From: Candidatus Aminicenantota bacterium
Lineage (GTDB): Bacteria > Acidobacteriota > Aminicenantia > Aminicenantales > Aminicenantaceae
Direction of reading: 5' to 3'
DNA length: 5,369 nt
Assembly (NCBI GenBank): GCA_030607635.1
Contig: JAUWJP010000133.1
Span: forward strand, 1 to 5,369
Both the position numbers and the translations under genes were made by a program. The notes beneath the pieces are model-generated. The model did no database searches. It saw only the letters and a list, made by a program, of their open reading frames with translations, and was not told the DNA's origin. Shown here piece by piece: positions 1 to 5,369 of the stretch; position 1 is the first letter of the stretch; the number at the start of each line of letters is the position of its first letter.

Positions 1-1544
1 AGGGAGACGAAGAAGAGTATTCTTCCCTGGGTAGCAGTCATGTGAATCGTCCGGGGAGAGGATGTCTTAGGCTGTATGGAGATAAGGTCTGCCTCTTCAG
101 TCAGCCAGTTTACTGTATTCAAGAAGAAATTTCCGTTGCCAGAGAAGTTAAAATAGCGGTTGGTGGCGAAATCTGAATCACCGAAAACTGCCAGGCGTCC
201 TTCTTGTTTTGTCTCCTCGGCTTCTTCTGTTTGCTTTTCTTCTTTAGCTTCTGTCTCTTTCTTATCTTTTTTTTCTTCTTCCGTTTCTTTTTTTTCCTTT
301 TCTTCTTCCTTCGGCTCAACGGTTACTACTGCCGCAATAGAGATGGGTCCTTCTTTATCTTTGTCTTTATTGAATGCCACCTGAGTCTCTGCGAGCTGTC
401 TTTCTGACCAGGAGTTGGGGCTTGTTTTGGCCAGGATGTTTGCAGAGATTCCCTCTGGTTTTTCCTCAGCTACACTCACCGAACGGGCAAAAGGGAAGAA
501 GGTTGCATACCGGAATTCACTTGTGATCTCGTGGTATTCATATTCACTCACTATGGGCATGAAGTAATCTCCCCCCATGAGGCGAGATACGGTATCCACG
601 ATCAGGTCATCTTCGAGTTGAATCCCGTATTCTGCGAGGAAGGACTTAAGACCTGGAGCGGTCTCGGGATCGACCATGAAAAAGACTCTGCCGCCCTCGC
701 TTATGTAGTTTCGGATTGTCTCCAGTTCGTTGGGAAGGAGGTCCTTTTCAGCGCCGGGAATAACGAGGAGAGCGCAGTCTTGGGGAAAAGTATCAGAGAG
801 AGCTAGAGTCAGCTTTTTTACTTCGTAAGCTAGTTTTTCTAACTCTTCTTTAGCTAAAGTATAGCCTTTCTCCTTACTTACTTCGATGCTTGCCTCGCCG
901 TGGCCTTCGAGAAAATAGAGCACTTTTTTCTTTTCTCTTGATATTTTGATGATGGCGTTGGTGATATCCTCTTCATCTGTGGAAGTGATGCGGCTTTCTT
1001 TATCTCCGCTCTCAAGGATGGTTGTTCCGTCTTGTGTTACGTCATATCTTTTGACCATGCCTGGATTTTTGTCAGGATCGATAAATTGATACTTTATTTT
1101 TTTGGAATGATAATTGTAGATTTTCAACAGGTTTTCCATTTTAGCCTGGCTGATGTTTCCTTCACGGAAGAAACATAAGACATTAACCTCGTCTTTTAAA
1201 TTTTCCAGGACTTTTATGGATTGGTCAGAGAGGCTGTGAATTTTAGCTTCGGTAAAGTCGAACCTGTGGTGGTGGCGGGAAAAGAAATAATTGATCAGAA
1301 CCAGAATAGCGAGGACAAGGACAACAATGAAAATCAAGTTGCCGGAATAGATGAAGGATTTTCGCTTAAAGCTTTGTTTGAGAACCGAGAGATTGAGGAT
1401 GATGTATGCTGCTAAGGCGGCTACTCCTAAAAGTCCTAAAACGAGGGCTATTGTTTTTTTATAAGGCCAGATTCTAAGGGAGACCAGGGAAAGGAATATC
1501 AGAGCTAAAGCTATATAATTCAAGTATTGCTTGATTTTTTCCAT
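1..1544 (-). CDS. Gldg-family ABC transporter auxiliary protein (3' end cut by window edge)
   Basis: The frame is open for 514 codons from ATG at 1544 to the window edge without a stop. Three N-terminal hydrophobic segments (about residues 9-25, 30-52 and 69-87) are followed by RFDFTEAKIHSLSDQS, the usual entry to the extracytoplasmic part of Gldg/ABC_transp_aux proteins. Further family-like motifs are DPDKNP (157-161), EEDITNAIIK (191-200), YFLEGHGE (210-217), LLVIPG (259-264), a GGRVFFMVDP strand (284-293), GDSDFATN (455-462) and NTVNWLTEE (476-484). Residues 410-448 are an almost pure Lys/Glu linker. The visible end (RILFFVS) looks like the start of the expected C-terminal membrane helix, so probably only some 20-30 residues are missing. 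Its role is inferred: a membrane-anchored partner of the ABC exporter encoded immediately upstream, acting outside the membrane on an unknown substrate. The start is fixed by a GGAGG 6 bases upstream. A DUF4340 gene often follows in such operons but lies outside the window. Confidence 0.9.
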   Translation of the reverse strand, partial: MEKIKQYLNYIALALIFLSLVSLRIWPYKKTIALVLGLLGVAALAAYIILNLSVLKQSFKRKSFIYSGNLIFIVVLVLAILVLINYFFSRHHHRFDFTEAKIHSLSDQSIKVLENLKDEVNVLCFFREGNISQAKMENLLKIYNYHSKKIKYQFIDPDKNPGMVKRYDVTQDGTTILESGDKESRITSTDEEDITNAIIKISREKKKVLYFLEGHGEASIEVSKEKGYTLAKEELEKLAYEVKKLTLALSDTFPQDCALLVIPGAEKDLLPNELETIRNYISEGGRVFFMVDPETAPGLKSFLAEYGIQLEDDLIVDTVSRLMGGDYFMPIVSEYEYHEITSEFRYATFFPFARSVSVAEEKPEGISANILAKTSPNSWSERQLAETQVAFNKDKDKEGPISIAAVVTVEPKEEEKEKKETEEEKKDKKETEAKEEKQTEEAEETKQEGRLAVFGDSDFATNRYFNFSGNGNFFLNTVNWLTEEADLISIQPKTSSPRTIHMTATQGRILFFVS

Positions 1545-1547
1545 TTT

Positions 1548-2315
1548 TTACCTCCACCTTCTGGATTGGATGACAGAATGAGTGAGAAAAAGACCCAAAA
1601 AGATGAAGCTGAGGTAATAAACGAGATCTGTTGTATCCAGAATTCCTCGTGTCATGTCGTCAAAATGCTGAATAAAAGAGAGATAATTGAGGACACCTTT
1701 CCATATCCCTCCTGCAGAGTAGGAAGCCCAGTTTAGAATCCAGAAGAGTAGGAGCGTGCCGAAAGTCAAGACGGCAGCGACAATCTGGTTTTCGGTCAGA
1801 GAAGAGAAGAAAATTCCTACAGCTATAAAAGCCGCTCCCATAAGGAACAGTCCGAGATAACCGTTCAGGATGGGGGCAAGCTCTGGGTTTCCGTAGGCAA
1901 AAGTAAAGATGGAGAGGATTCCAGTCAAAAGCAGCATTGCCAGAAGCACGAAAAGAGAAGCAAAATATTTTCCCAGAATTATCTGGTTTATAGAAATGGG
2001 GCAGGTGTAAAGCAACTCATCTGTATTGATTTTCTTTTCTTCAGAAAAAAGGCGCATGGTGAGCAGAGGTATCATGAGGAGGAGGATAATGCTCATATTT
2101 TGAAAGAGGGGAGAGTAAACCATCTGGTTTATGTTGAGTTGCTGATAATAATATTGATTTTGTGCCATTTGAAGAGATTGGGAATTAAACCACCAGATGA
2201 GACTGTAAAAGAAAAATCCAATCAGAACTAGAAACACAGTTATAACCACATAGGCGATAGGGGAGGTGAAGTAGGTTTTTATTTCTTTCTTGAAGATAGC
2301 CCATATGTTTTTCAT
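1548..2315 (-). CDS. ABC-2-type permease of a Gld-like transporter (GldF-type)
   Basis: A complete 255-residue integral membrane protein, close to the usual length for this permease family. Six hydrophobic segments can be seen at about residues 20-41, 72-88, 117-140, 152-171, 177-196 and 230-250. The short cytoplasmic N-terminus (IFKKEIKTYFTSPIAYV) and the segment after helix 2 (TMRLFSEEKKINTDELLYTCP, around 86-105) are typical of ABC-2 membrane proteins beside Gldg proteins, the latter probably forming the cytoplasmic face that contacts the ATPase. An Asn/Gln/Tyr-rich loop (about 44-66) lies between helices 1 and 2, probably outside the cell. The gene overlaps the ATPase by 4 bases (ATGA) and has a strong AGGAGG, so translation is probably coupled. 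It likely forms the membrane channel or conformational unit with the upstream ATPase. The transported or acted-on substrate cannot be told from sequence. GldF-like is a family-level call, not evidence of gliding. Confidence 0.93.
   Translation of the reverse strand: MKNIWAIFKKEIKTYFTSPIAYVVITVFLVLIGFFFYSLIWWFNSQSLQMAQNQYYYQQLNINQMVYSPLFQNMSIILLLMIPLLTMRLFSEEKKINTDELLYTCPISINQIILGKYFASLFVLLAMLLLTGILSIFTFAYGNPELAPILNGYLGLFLMGAAFIAVGIFFSSLTENQIVAAVLTFGTLLLFWILNWASYSAGGIWKGVLNYLSFIQHFDDMTRGILDTTDLVYYLSFIFLGLFLTHSVIQSRRWR
1550..1555 (-). promoter_or_regulatory. Ribosome binding site of the Gldg-like gene
   Basis: The minus strand reads GGAGGT, then AAAAA and ATG. The site overlaps the last Arg codon and stop of the permease and is about 6 bases from the start codon. 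It fixes the start at 1544 and suggests translational coupling. Confidence 0.8.
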
Positions 2316-3238
2316 TGCTCGACACCTCCTGAGATAACCTTGAGATAGAGGTCTTCGATATTCATGGCGAGAGGCCTCATTTCGATAAGGCCTAATTCTT
2401 TATCAACGATGAGCTTTGTGATTTCATCCCTCATGTCTTTTCCTTTAGTCCATTCTATCTTGAACTCGTCATCTGCATGGCTGACTTTGTCGACGCCATG
2501 AATTTTCTGCAGGAGTGAAAGGACATCTTTTCCTCCTTTTTTGAGTTTGATGACGACTCCTTCTTTTTCCTTGAAGGAAGCTGTGAGCTCTTCCAGAGAG
2601 CCTGAAGCCATGAGATTGCCTTCGTTAATAATAACAACTCCATCGCATGTCTGAGTCACCTCAGCAAGGATATGAGTCGAGAGGAGGATGGTTTGTTCTC
2701 CTTTGAGGGATTTTATGAGCTTTCTTATTTCTATTATCTGGGCCGGGTCAAGGCCGGCAGTTGGCTCATCTAAGACGAGTACTTGAGGGTTATGGATAAG
2801 GGCTTGAGCGATCCCCACTCTCTGCTTGAATCCTCGAGAAATATTTTTGATGAGCCTCTTTCTCACTGATTCTAAGCCGCTCATTTCTACGGCTTTCTCT
2901 ATATGCTCTTTTCTTTGAGATGCGGGAATTTGTTTGATTTCTGAGACAAAACTCAGGTAGGAATGAACCGTCATTTCAGGGTAAAGGGGGACATTTTCAG
3001 GAAGGTAGCCAGTAATTTTTTTGACATCATTGGGTTTCTCGAAGACATCGAAGTTAGCTACAGATGCTTTTCCGTCAGTGGCGGGCAAATAGCCTGTGAG
3101 AATTCTCATGGTTGTTGTTTTTCCAGCAGCATTTGGGCCGAGAAGTCCCCAGATTTTTCCTTTTTCAACTTTAAAATTTAAGTTTTTAAAGGCTACAAGA
3201 TCCCCGAATTTTTTGGTAAGATTTTCAACTTCAATCAT
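2312..3238 (-). CDS. ABC transporter ATP-binding protein (GldA/CcmA-type)
   Basis: A complete 308-residue cytoplasmic ATPase. Visible motifs in order are Walker A GPNAAGKTT (34-42), a Q-loop region GYLPENVPLYPEMTV (77-91) with Glu where many ABC proteins have Gln (usual in this subfamily), a signature region NISRGFKQRVGIAQAL (132-147), Walker B VLVLDEP (153-159, catalytic Glu158), D-loop AGLDP (161-165) and H-loop STH (187-189, His189). After the nucleotide-binding domain, residues from about 225 form a C-terminal accessory domain of the DUF4162-like kind common in ABC-2 exporter ATPases. Walker A has Ala37 where GPNGAGKT is usual; the essential GK[T] is intact, so the protein should be active. 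It is first in the operon, with AGGAG 6 bases before ATG and a plausible promoter upstream, and its stop overlaps the permease start. It should power the permease encoded next, most likely as an exporter or membrane-remodelling machine. The exact substrate is unknown. Confidence 0.95.
   Translation of the reverse strand: MIEVENLTKKFGDLVAFKNLNFKVEKGKIWGLLGPNAAGKTTTMRILTGYLPATDGKASVANFDVFEKPNDVKKITGYLPENVPLYPEMTVHSYLSFVSEIKQIPASQRKEHIEKAVEMSGLESVRKRLIKNISRGFKQRVGIAQALIHNPQVLVLDEPTAGLDPAQIIEIRKLIKSLKGEQTILLSTHILAEVTQTCDGVVIINEGNLMASGSLEELTASFKEKEGVVIKLKKGGKDVLSLLQKIHGVDKVSHADDEFKIEWTKGKDMRDEITKLIVDKELGLIEMRPLAMNIEDLYLKVISGGVEQ
2323..2330 (-). promoter_or_regulatory. Ribosome binding site of the permease gene
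   Basis: AGGAGGTG lies inside the end of the ATPase gene, with the AGGAGG core 9 bases before the permease ATG. It is a near-perfect match to the anti-Shine-Dalgarno and supports the start at 2315, which overlaps the ATPase stop as ATGA. Confidence 0.8.
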
Positions 3239-3244
3239 TTTCTG

Positions 3245-3249
3245 CTCCT
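3245..3249 (-). promoter_or_regulatory. Ribosome binding site of the ABC ATPase gene
   Basis: AGGAG is followed by CAGAAA and ATG on the minus strand, a good 6-base spacing that supports the start at 3238. Confidence 0.75.
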
Positions 3250-3260
3250 GTTTGTGGATA

Positions 3261-3280
3261 ATAAATTATAAATTATAAAA
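3261..3280. repeat. AT-rich 7-base tandem repeat
   Basis: ATAAATT at 3261-3267 and 3268-3274 is followed by a partial ATAAAA at 3275-3280. On the minus strand the repeat produces two TATAAT hexamers 7 bases apart, just upstream of the ABC ATPase gene, so it probably serves as the promoter's AT-rich core. Confidence 0.7.
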
Positions 3281-3299
3281 GGTGGGCTTGATGAATCAA
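3272..3299 (-). promoter_or_regulatory. Candidate sigma-70-type promoter of the ABC operon
   Basis: On the minus strand TTGATT (3299-3294, four of six to TTGACA) is followed after 16 bases by a perfect TATAAT (3277-3272). Transcription would start near 3265, giving a leader of roughly 25-30 bases with the AGGAG site in it. A second TATAAT (3270-3265) lies 7 bases downstream but has no recognisable -35 at 16-18 bases. The -35 lies inside the palindromic repeat unit next to it. Motif match only. Confidence 0.4.
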
Positions 3300-3303
3300 A
3301 CCC
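3272..3303 (-). terminator. Possible weak terminator after argS
   Basis: On the minus strand repeat unit 1 folds as GGGTTTGAT / ATCAAGCCC (9 pairs, one G-U, formal 2-base loop) and is followed by ACCTTTTATAATTT. The uridine tract is interrupted and begins a few bases after the stem, so intrinsic termination would be weak. It overlaps the candidate promoter of the next operon. Confidence 0.25.
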
Positions 3304-3377
3304 CTACAGAATCAAACGGTGGGATTGATGAATCAAGCCCCTACATTCAGGAAGATTCGATGAATCAAATCCCTACA
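3281..3377. repeat. Cluster of three imperfect palindromic repeat units
   Basis: Three 28-base units lie at 3281-3308, 3318-3345 and 3350-3377, separated by 9 and 4 bases. All contain GATGAATCAA and end in CCCTACA on the plus strand (TGTAGGG first on the minus strand). Units 1 and 2 differ at 2 positions, while unit 3 is diverged in its left half. Each is an inverted repeat of about 8-10 bases around a central GA. The 9-base gap after unit 1 (3309-3317, GAATCAAAC) echoes the unit's own core. The style resembles dispersed intergenic hairpin repeats (TGTAGGGG-type) of many environmental bacteria; that comparison is from memory. Confidence 0.8.
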
Positions 3378-3393
3378 TTTATTACTAACTCAT

Positions 3394-5331
3394 TTACATC
3401 AGTTCTGGTTGCGGGATGCCCATGAGAGAAAGAGCGCGCTTGAGCACTTCTCTGATGTAATAGATGGTTAAGATACGAATGCGTTTCATATCTTTATTCT
3501 CTTCAGCCAAGATAGAATAAAGGTGGTAGTAAGCGTTAAACTTCTGACAGAGCGTAAAAGAGTATTTTGCTAAGTGCGAGAATTCCATAGAACGGATGGA
3601 ATGGAGAACCTCTTCTTCAAACTGGGAGGCATAGAGAACTAGATCCCAGAAATTAGCCGGCTCTGATTCAGAAAGCTTTTCCAACGGAATCCTCTCTGAA
3701 GAAAGAAGGGTCTGGATATCCTTCTCCTCGAAACCTTCTCTTTCCTTCAGCTTGCGAAAGATGCTGTTGATCCTGACAAACGTGTACTGAAGATAAGGGC
3801 CTGTTTCTCCCTCAAAACTAAGAGCTTCTTCAAAGTCAAAAACGATGATAGAATTTAGGGCGAATTTGAGCATAAAGTAGCGGAGCGCTCCGCTGGCTAT
3901 CTTGTGAGCTGTTTCTTTTTTTAGATTTTCCGAAAGCTCTGGATTTCTCTTCTCCACCTCTGCTAAAGCCTTTTCCTCCAGTCTGTCCAGCAGATCATCG
4001 GCTTTCACGCCCAGTCCTTTTCTTCCGGAGACTTCAAGGAAGTCTTTTTCCTTGTCTTCTTCTGAAACCCTCAGATTGAGCTCTTTCAGGCTTTTTGGAG
4101 AAAGGGCAACCATCTCGTAAGAGAAATGGGTGGATTTTTTAGCTTGAGCGAGAAATTTCAGAGATTTTAGGCCCTGGACAACAATTTTCTGGAGATAGGC
4201 CTGTCTTGTATCTATAACATTATAGACCTGACTTCCTTTTCCAAATGAGGGAGATTCCTTCTCTGGCGTGGTAGTACTTATCCAGACAATCTTGCCATCC
4301 TCTTTGAAAAAGGGCTCATAATAAAAATCTTCTTCCAGAAGACCAAATTTCCAGAGTTGATAGGCAATATCCTTCCCGACATAGGTCACCGTCCCGTCAG
4401 AACGGACTATGATCTTTTCCTTTTCAGATTCGTCTTCAAGGTACATCACCCAACAGCCTTTGTTTTCCCCTTCTTTTACGAAGGAGATAGCTTTTTTTTC
4501 CTTCAAGAGTGAGAAAGCTTTTTCCCAGAACTTAAGGTGGAGTATGCTGCTTTCGCAAGGGAGAAGGTCATAATTGACTCCGATTCTTCCCATTGTCTGG
4601 AGATGGGCTTTTATTATTCGGCGGGAGATGTGATGTGCTGTCTCGTGTTCAGGGTTTTTCCCTTCCTCGATTTTTTTTAGAATTTCAGACTTTCTTGTCT
4701 CTGCTTGGGGATTATTCTCTAGATAAGAAGAGACGCGCACATAAAGATCCCAGCAGTAATAATCAAATTTTTCCTTTATTTCTTTGATCTGGGACAGGCT
4801 CTTTTTCTCAAGCTCCATGAAGCCGAAGACAACATCTGCCACCTGGACTCCAGTGTCGTCTATATAATTCTGAATTTCGACGTTTTCTCCTTTGTATTTA
4901 AGACAGCGGCCCAGGGTGTCGCCGAGGCAGGCGTTTCTTAGATGGCCTATGTGGGCTGCTTTGTTGGGGTTGATGTTGGTGTGCTCGATTATGATTTTTT
5001 CTTCCTCTGGTGAGAGAGATGTTTGCCCTATTGAGTGAAGCTGGCCAGAAAAGAATTTTTCTCGCTCCAGGAAAAGATTGATATAGCCTGGCCCTGCTGC
5101 TTCGATCTTTTCCACTCCTTCGAGTGAAGAGAGAAGGGGAATGATTTCCAGGGCGAGCTTTCTTGGCTCTTTTTTCATATTTTTAGCCAGCTGGACAGGG
5201 AAGGTCAGGGCCAAGTCACCCATTTTTTGCTGGGGAGTGTAGCTTATTTCAAGCTCTGAAAGATTAAGAGGGTATTTTTCTTTCAGCAGTTTGTGAATTT
5301 TTTCTTTTAAATAATTTTTAAATTCAAGCAT
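3394..5331 (-). CDS. argS: Arginyl-tRNA synthetase (class I, long form)
   Basis: Charges tRNA-Arg with arginine using ATP in the cytoplasm. The 645-residue protein starts with an N-terminal additional (Add-1-like) domain (about 1-90, containing QQKMGDLALTFP), then the Rossmann catalytic core with NPNKAAHIGHLRN (121-133; HIGH at 127-130) and NYIDDTGVQVADV (155-167). RSDGTVTYVGKDIAYQLWKFG (310-330) is the conserved core strand-helix. The KMSKS-equivalent loop is VSGRKGLGVKADDLLD (434-449), a non-canonical form shared by many ArgRS proteins. The C-terminal DALR-type anticodon-binding domain starts near YLQYTFVRI (513-521) and ends with the typical LMGIPQPELM. It is longer than the common 550-590 residues, mainly through a segment at about 333-368 between the core and VYNVIDTRQAYLQK. 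Start choice: ATG at 5331 gives the normal N-terminus, but there is no clear Shine-Dalgarno; a TATAAT lies 12 bases upstream. The gene is functionally unrelated to the ABC operon that follows. Confidence 0.97.
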   Translation of the reverse strand: MLEFKNYLKEKIHKLLKEKYPLNLSELEISYTPQQKMGDLALTFPVQLAKNMKKEPRKLALEIIPLLSSLEGVEKIEAAGPGYINLFLEREKFFSGQLHSIGQTSLSPEEEKIIIEHTNINPNKAAHIGHLRNACLGDTLGRCLKYKGENVEIQNYIDDTGVQVADVVFGFMELEKKSLSQIKEIKEKFDYYCWDLYVRVSSYLENNPQAETRKSEILKKIEEGKNPEHETAHHISRRIIKAHLQTMGRIGVNYDLLPCESSILHLKFWEKAFSLLKEKKAISFVKEGENKGCWVMYLEDESEKEKIIVRSDGTVTYVGKDIAYQLWKFGLLEEDFYYEPFFKEDGKIVWISTTTPEKESPSFGKGSQVYNVIDTRQAYLQKIVVQGLKSLKFLAQAKKSTHFSYEMVALSPKSLKELNLRVSEEDKEKDFLEVSGRKGLGVKADDLLDRLEEKALAEVEKRNPELSENLKKETAHKIASGALRYFMLKFALNSIIVFDFEEALSFEGETGPYLQYTFVRINSIFRKLKEREGFEEKDIQTLLSSERIPLEKLSESEPANFWDLVLYASQFEEEVLHSIRSMEFSHLAKYSFTLCQKFNAYYHLYSILAEENKDMKRIRILTIYYIREVLKRALSLMGIPQPELM

Positions 5332-5343
5332 GATTGGTTTCTA

Positions 5344-5349
5344 ATTATA
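5344..5349 (-). promoter_or_regulatory. Candidate -10 box upstream of argS
   Basis: A perfect TATAAT on the minus strand, with its last base 12 bases before the A of the argS ATG. A -35 at normal spacing would fall at or beyond the window edge, so it cannot be judged. If used, the transcript leader would be only about 5-8 bases, which would fit the absence of a Shine-Dalgarno site. Confidence 0.3.
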
Positions 5350-5369
5350 TCAGATTTGTGTCTTTGGAC

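Noticed and set aside
119..319. Minus-strand 66-codon frame coding a poly-Lys/Arg protein
   Set aside because: It lies in another frame of the Lys/Glu linker of the Gldg-like gene; the basic composition is just the shifted reading of GAA/AAA codons, and no ribosome binding site supports it.
160..407. Plus-strand Ser/Phe-rich open frames
   Set aside because: They are the antisense of the Glu/Lys-rich coding stretch; composition follows from pyrimidine-rich DNA and there is no initiation signal.
531..1736. Several plus-strand open frames of 60-90 codons
   Set aside because: They lie antisense to the continuous Gldg-like and permease genes, resemble no family and lack ribosome binding sites.
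2963..3278. Plus-strand frames over the start of the ATPase gene and the intergenic region
   Set aside because: They are antisense to the Walker A and Q-loop coding region, which is clearly the real gene.
3281..3377. CRISPR array
   Set aside because: Only three units, themselves almost full palindromes, with gaps of 9 and 4 bases that are too short and too similar to the units to be spacers; no cas gene is present.
3239..3393. tRNA, riboswitch or small gene in the intergenic gap
   Set aside because: No cloverleaf, known riboswitch motif or credible frame is visible; the content is explained by the three hairpin units and the AT-rich promoter-like stretch.

Overview
The window carries four genes, all read from the minus strand; the plus strand shows no credible gene. 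In transcription order (right to left) they are argS (arginyl-tRNA synthetase, complete), an intergenic stretch of about 155 bases with three imperfect palindromic repeats, an ABC-transporter ATPase (complete), its six-helix membrane permease (complete), and a Gldg-family auxiliary protein whose last residues run off the left edge.

The last three genes form one tightly packed operon. The ATPase and permease overlap in an ATGA, and the Gldg-like gene starts 3 bases after the permease stop, with its ribosome binding site inside the permease's last codons. The set matches the GldA/GldF/GldG-type layout: an ATPase with the family's LPEN Q-loop, an ABC-2-type permease opening with a KKEIKTYFTSPIAYV-like N-terminus, and a membrane-anchored extracytoplasmic protein with motifs such as DPDKNP, FLEGHGE and GDSDFATN. 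The family is named for Bacteroidetes gliding motility but is widespread in non-gliding bacteria, so gliding should not be assumed. The substrate is unknown.

argS belongs to housekeeping translation and appears to be a separate unit, although read-through into the ABC operon is possible. The gap between them holds the only non-coding structure of note. It has three 28-base palindromic units ending (on the minus strand, beginning) in TGTAGGG, then an AT-rich 7-base tandem repeat containing two TATAAT boxes. One repeat arm supplies a plausible -35 element for the ABC operon promoter.

The organism is a bacterium of moderate, slightly AT-leaning composition with good Shine-Dalgarno sites (AGGAGG, GGAGG). 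The Gld-type operon, the long-form ArgRS with a VSGRKG loop and the TGTAGGG repeats would fit an uncultured lineage such as Aminicenantes/Acidobacteriota relatives, but this is a weak inference. I see no clearly new biological system. The repeat cluster with its embedded promoter, and the Lys/Glu-rich insertion with two A8 runs in the Gldg-like protein, are the points most worth a second look.
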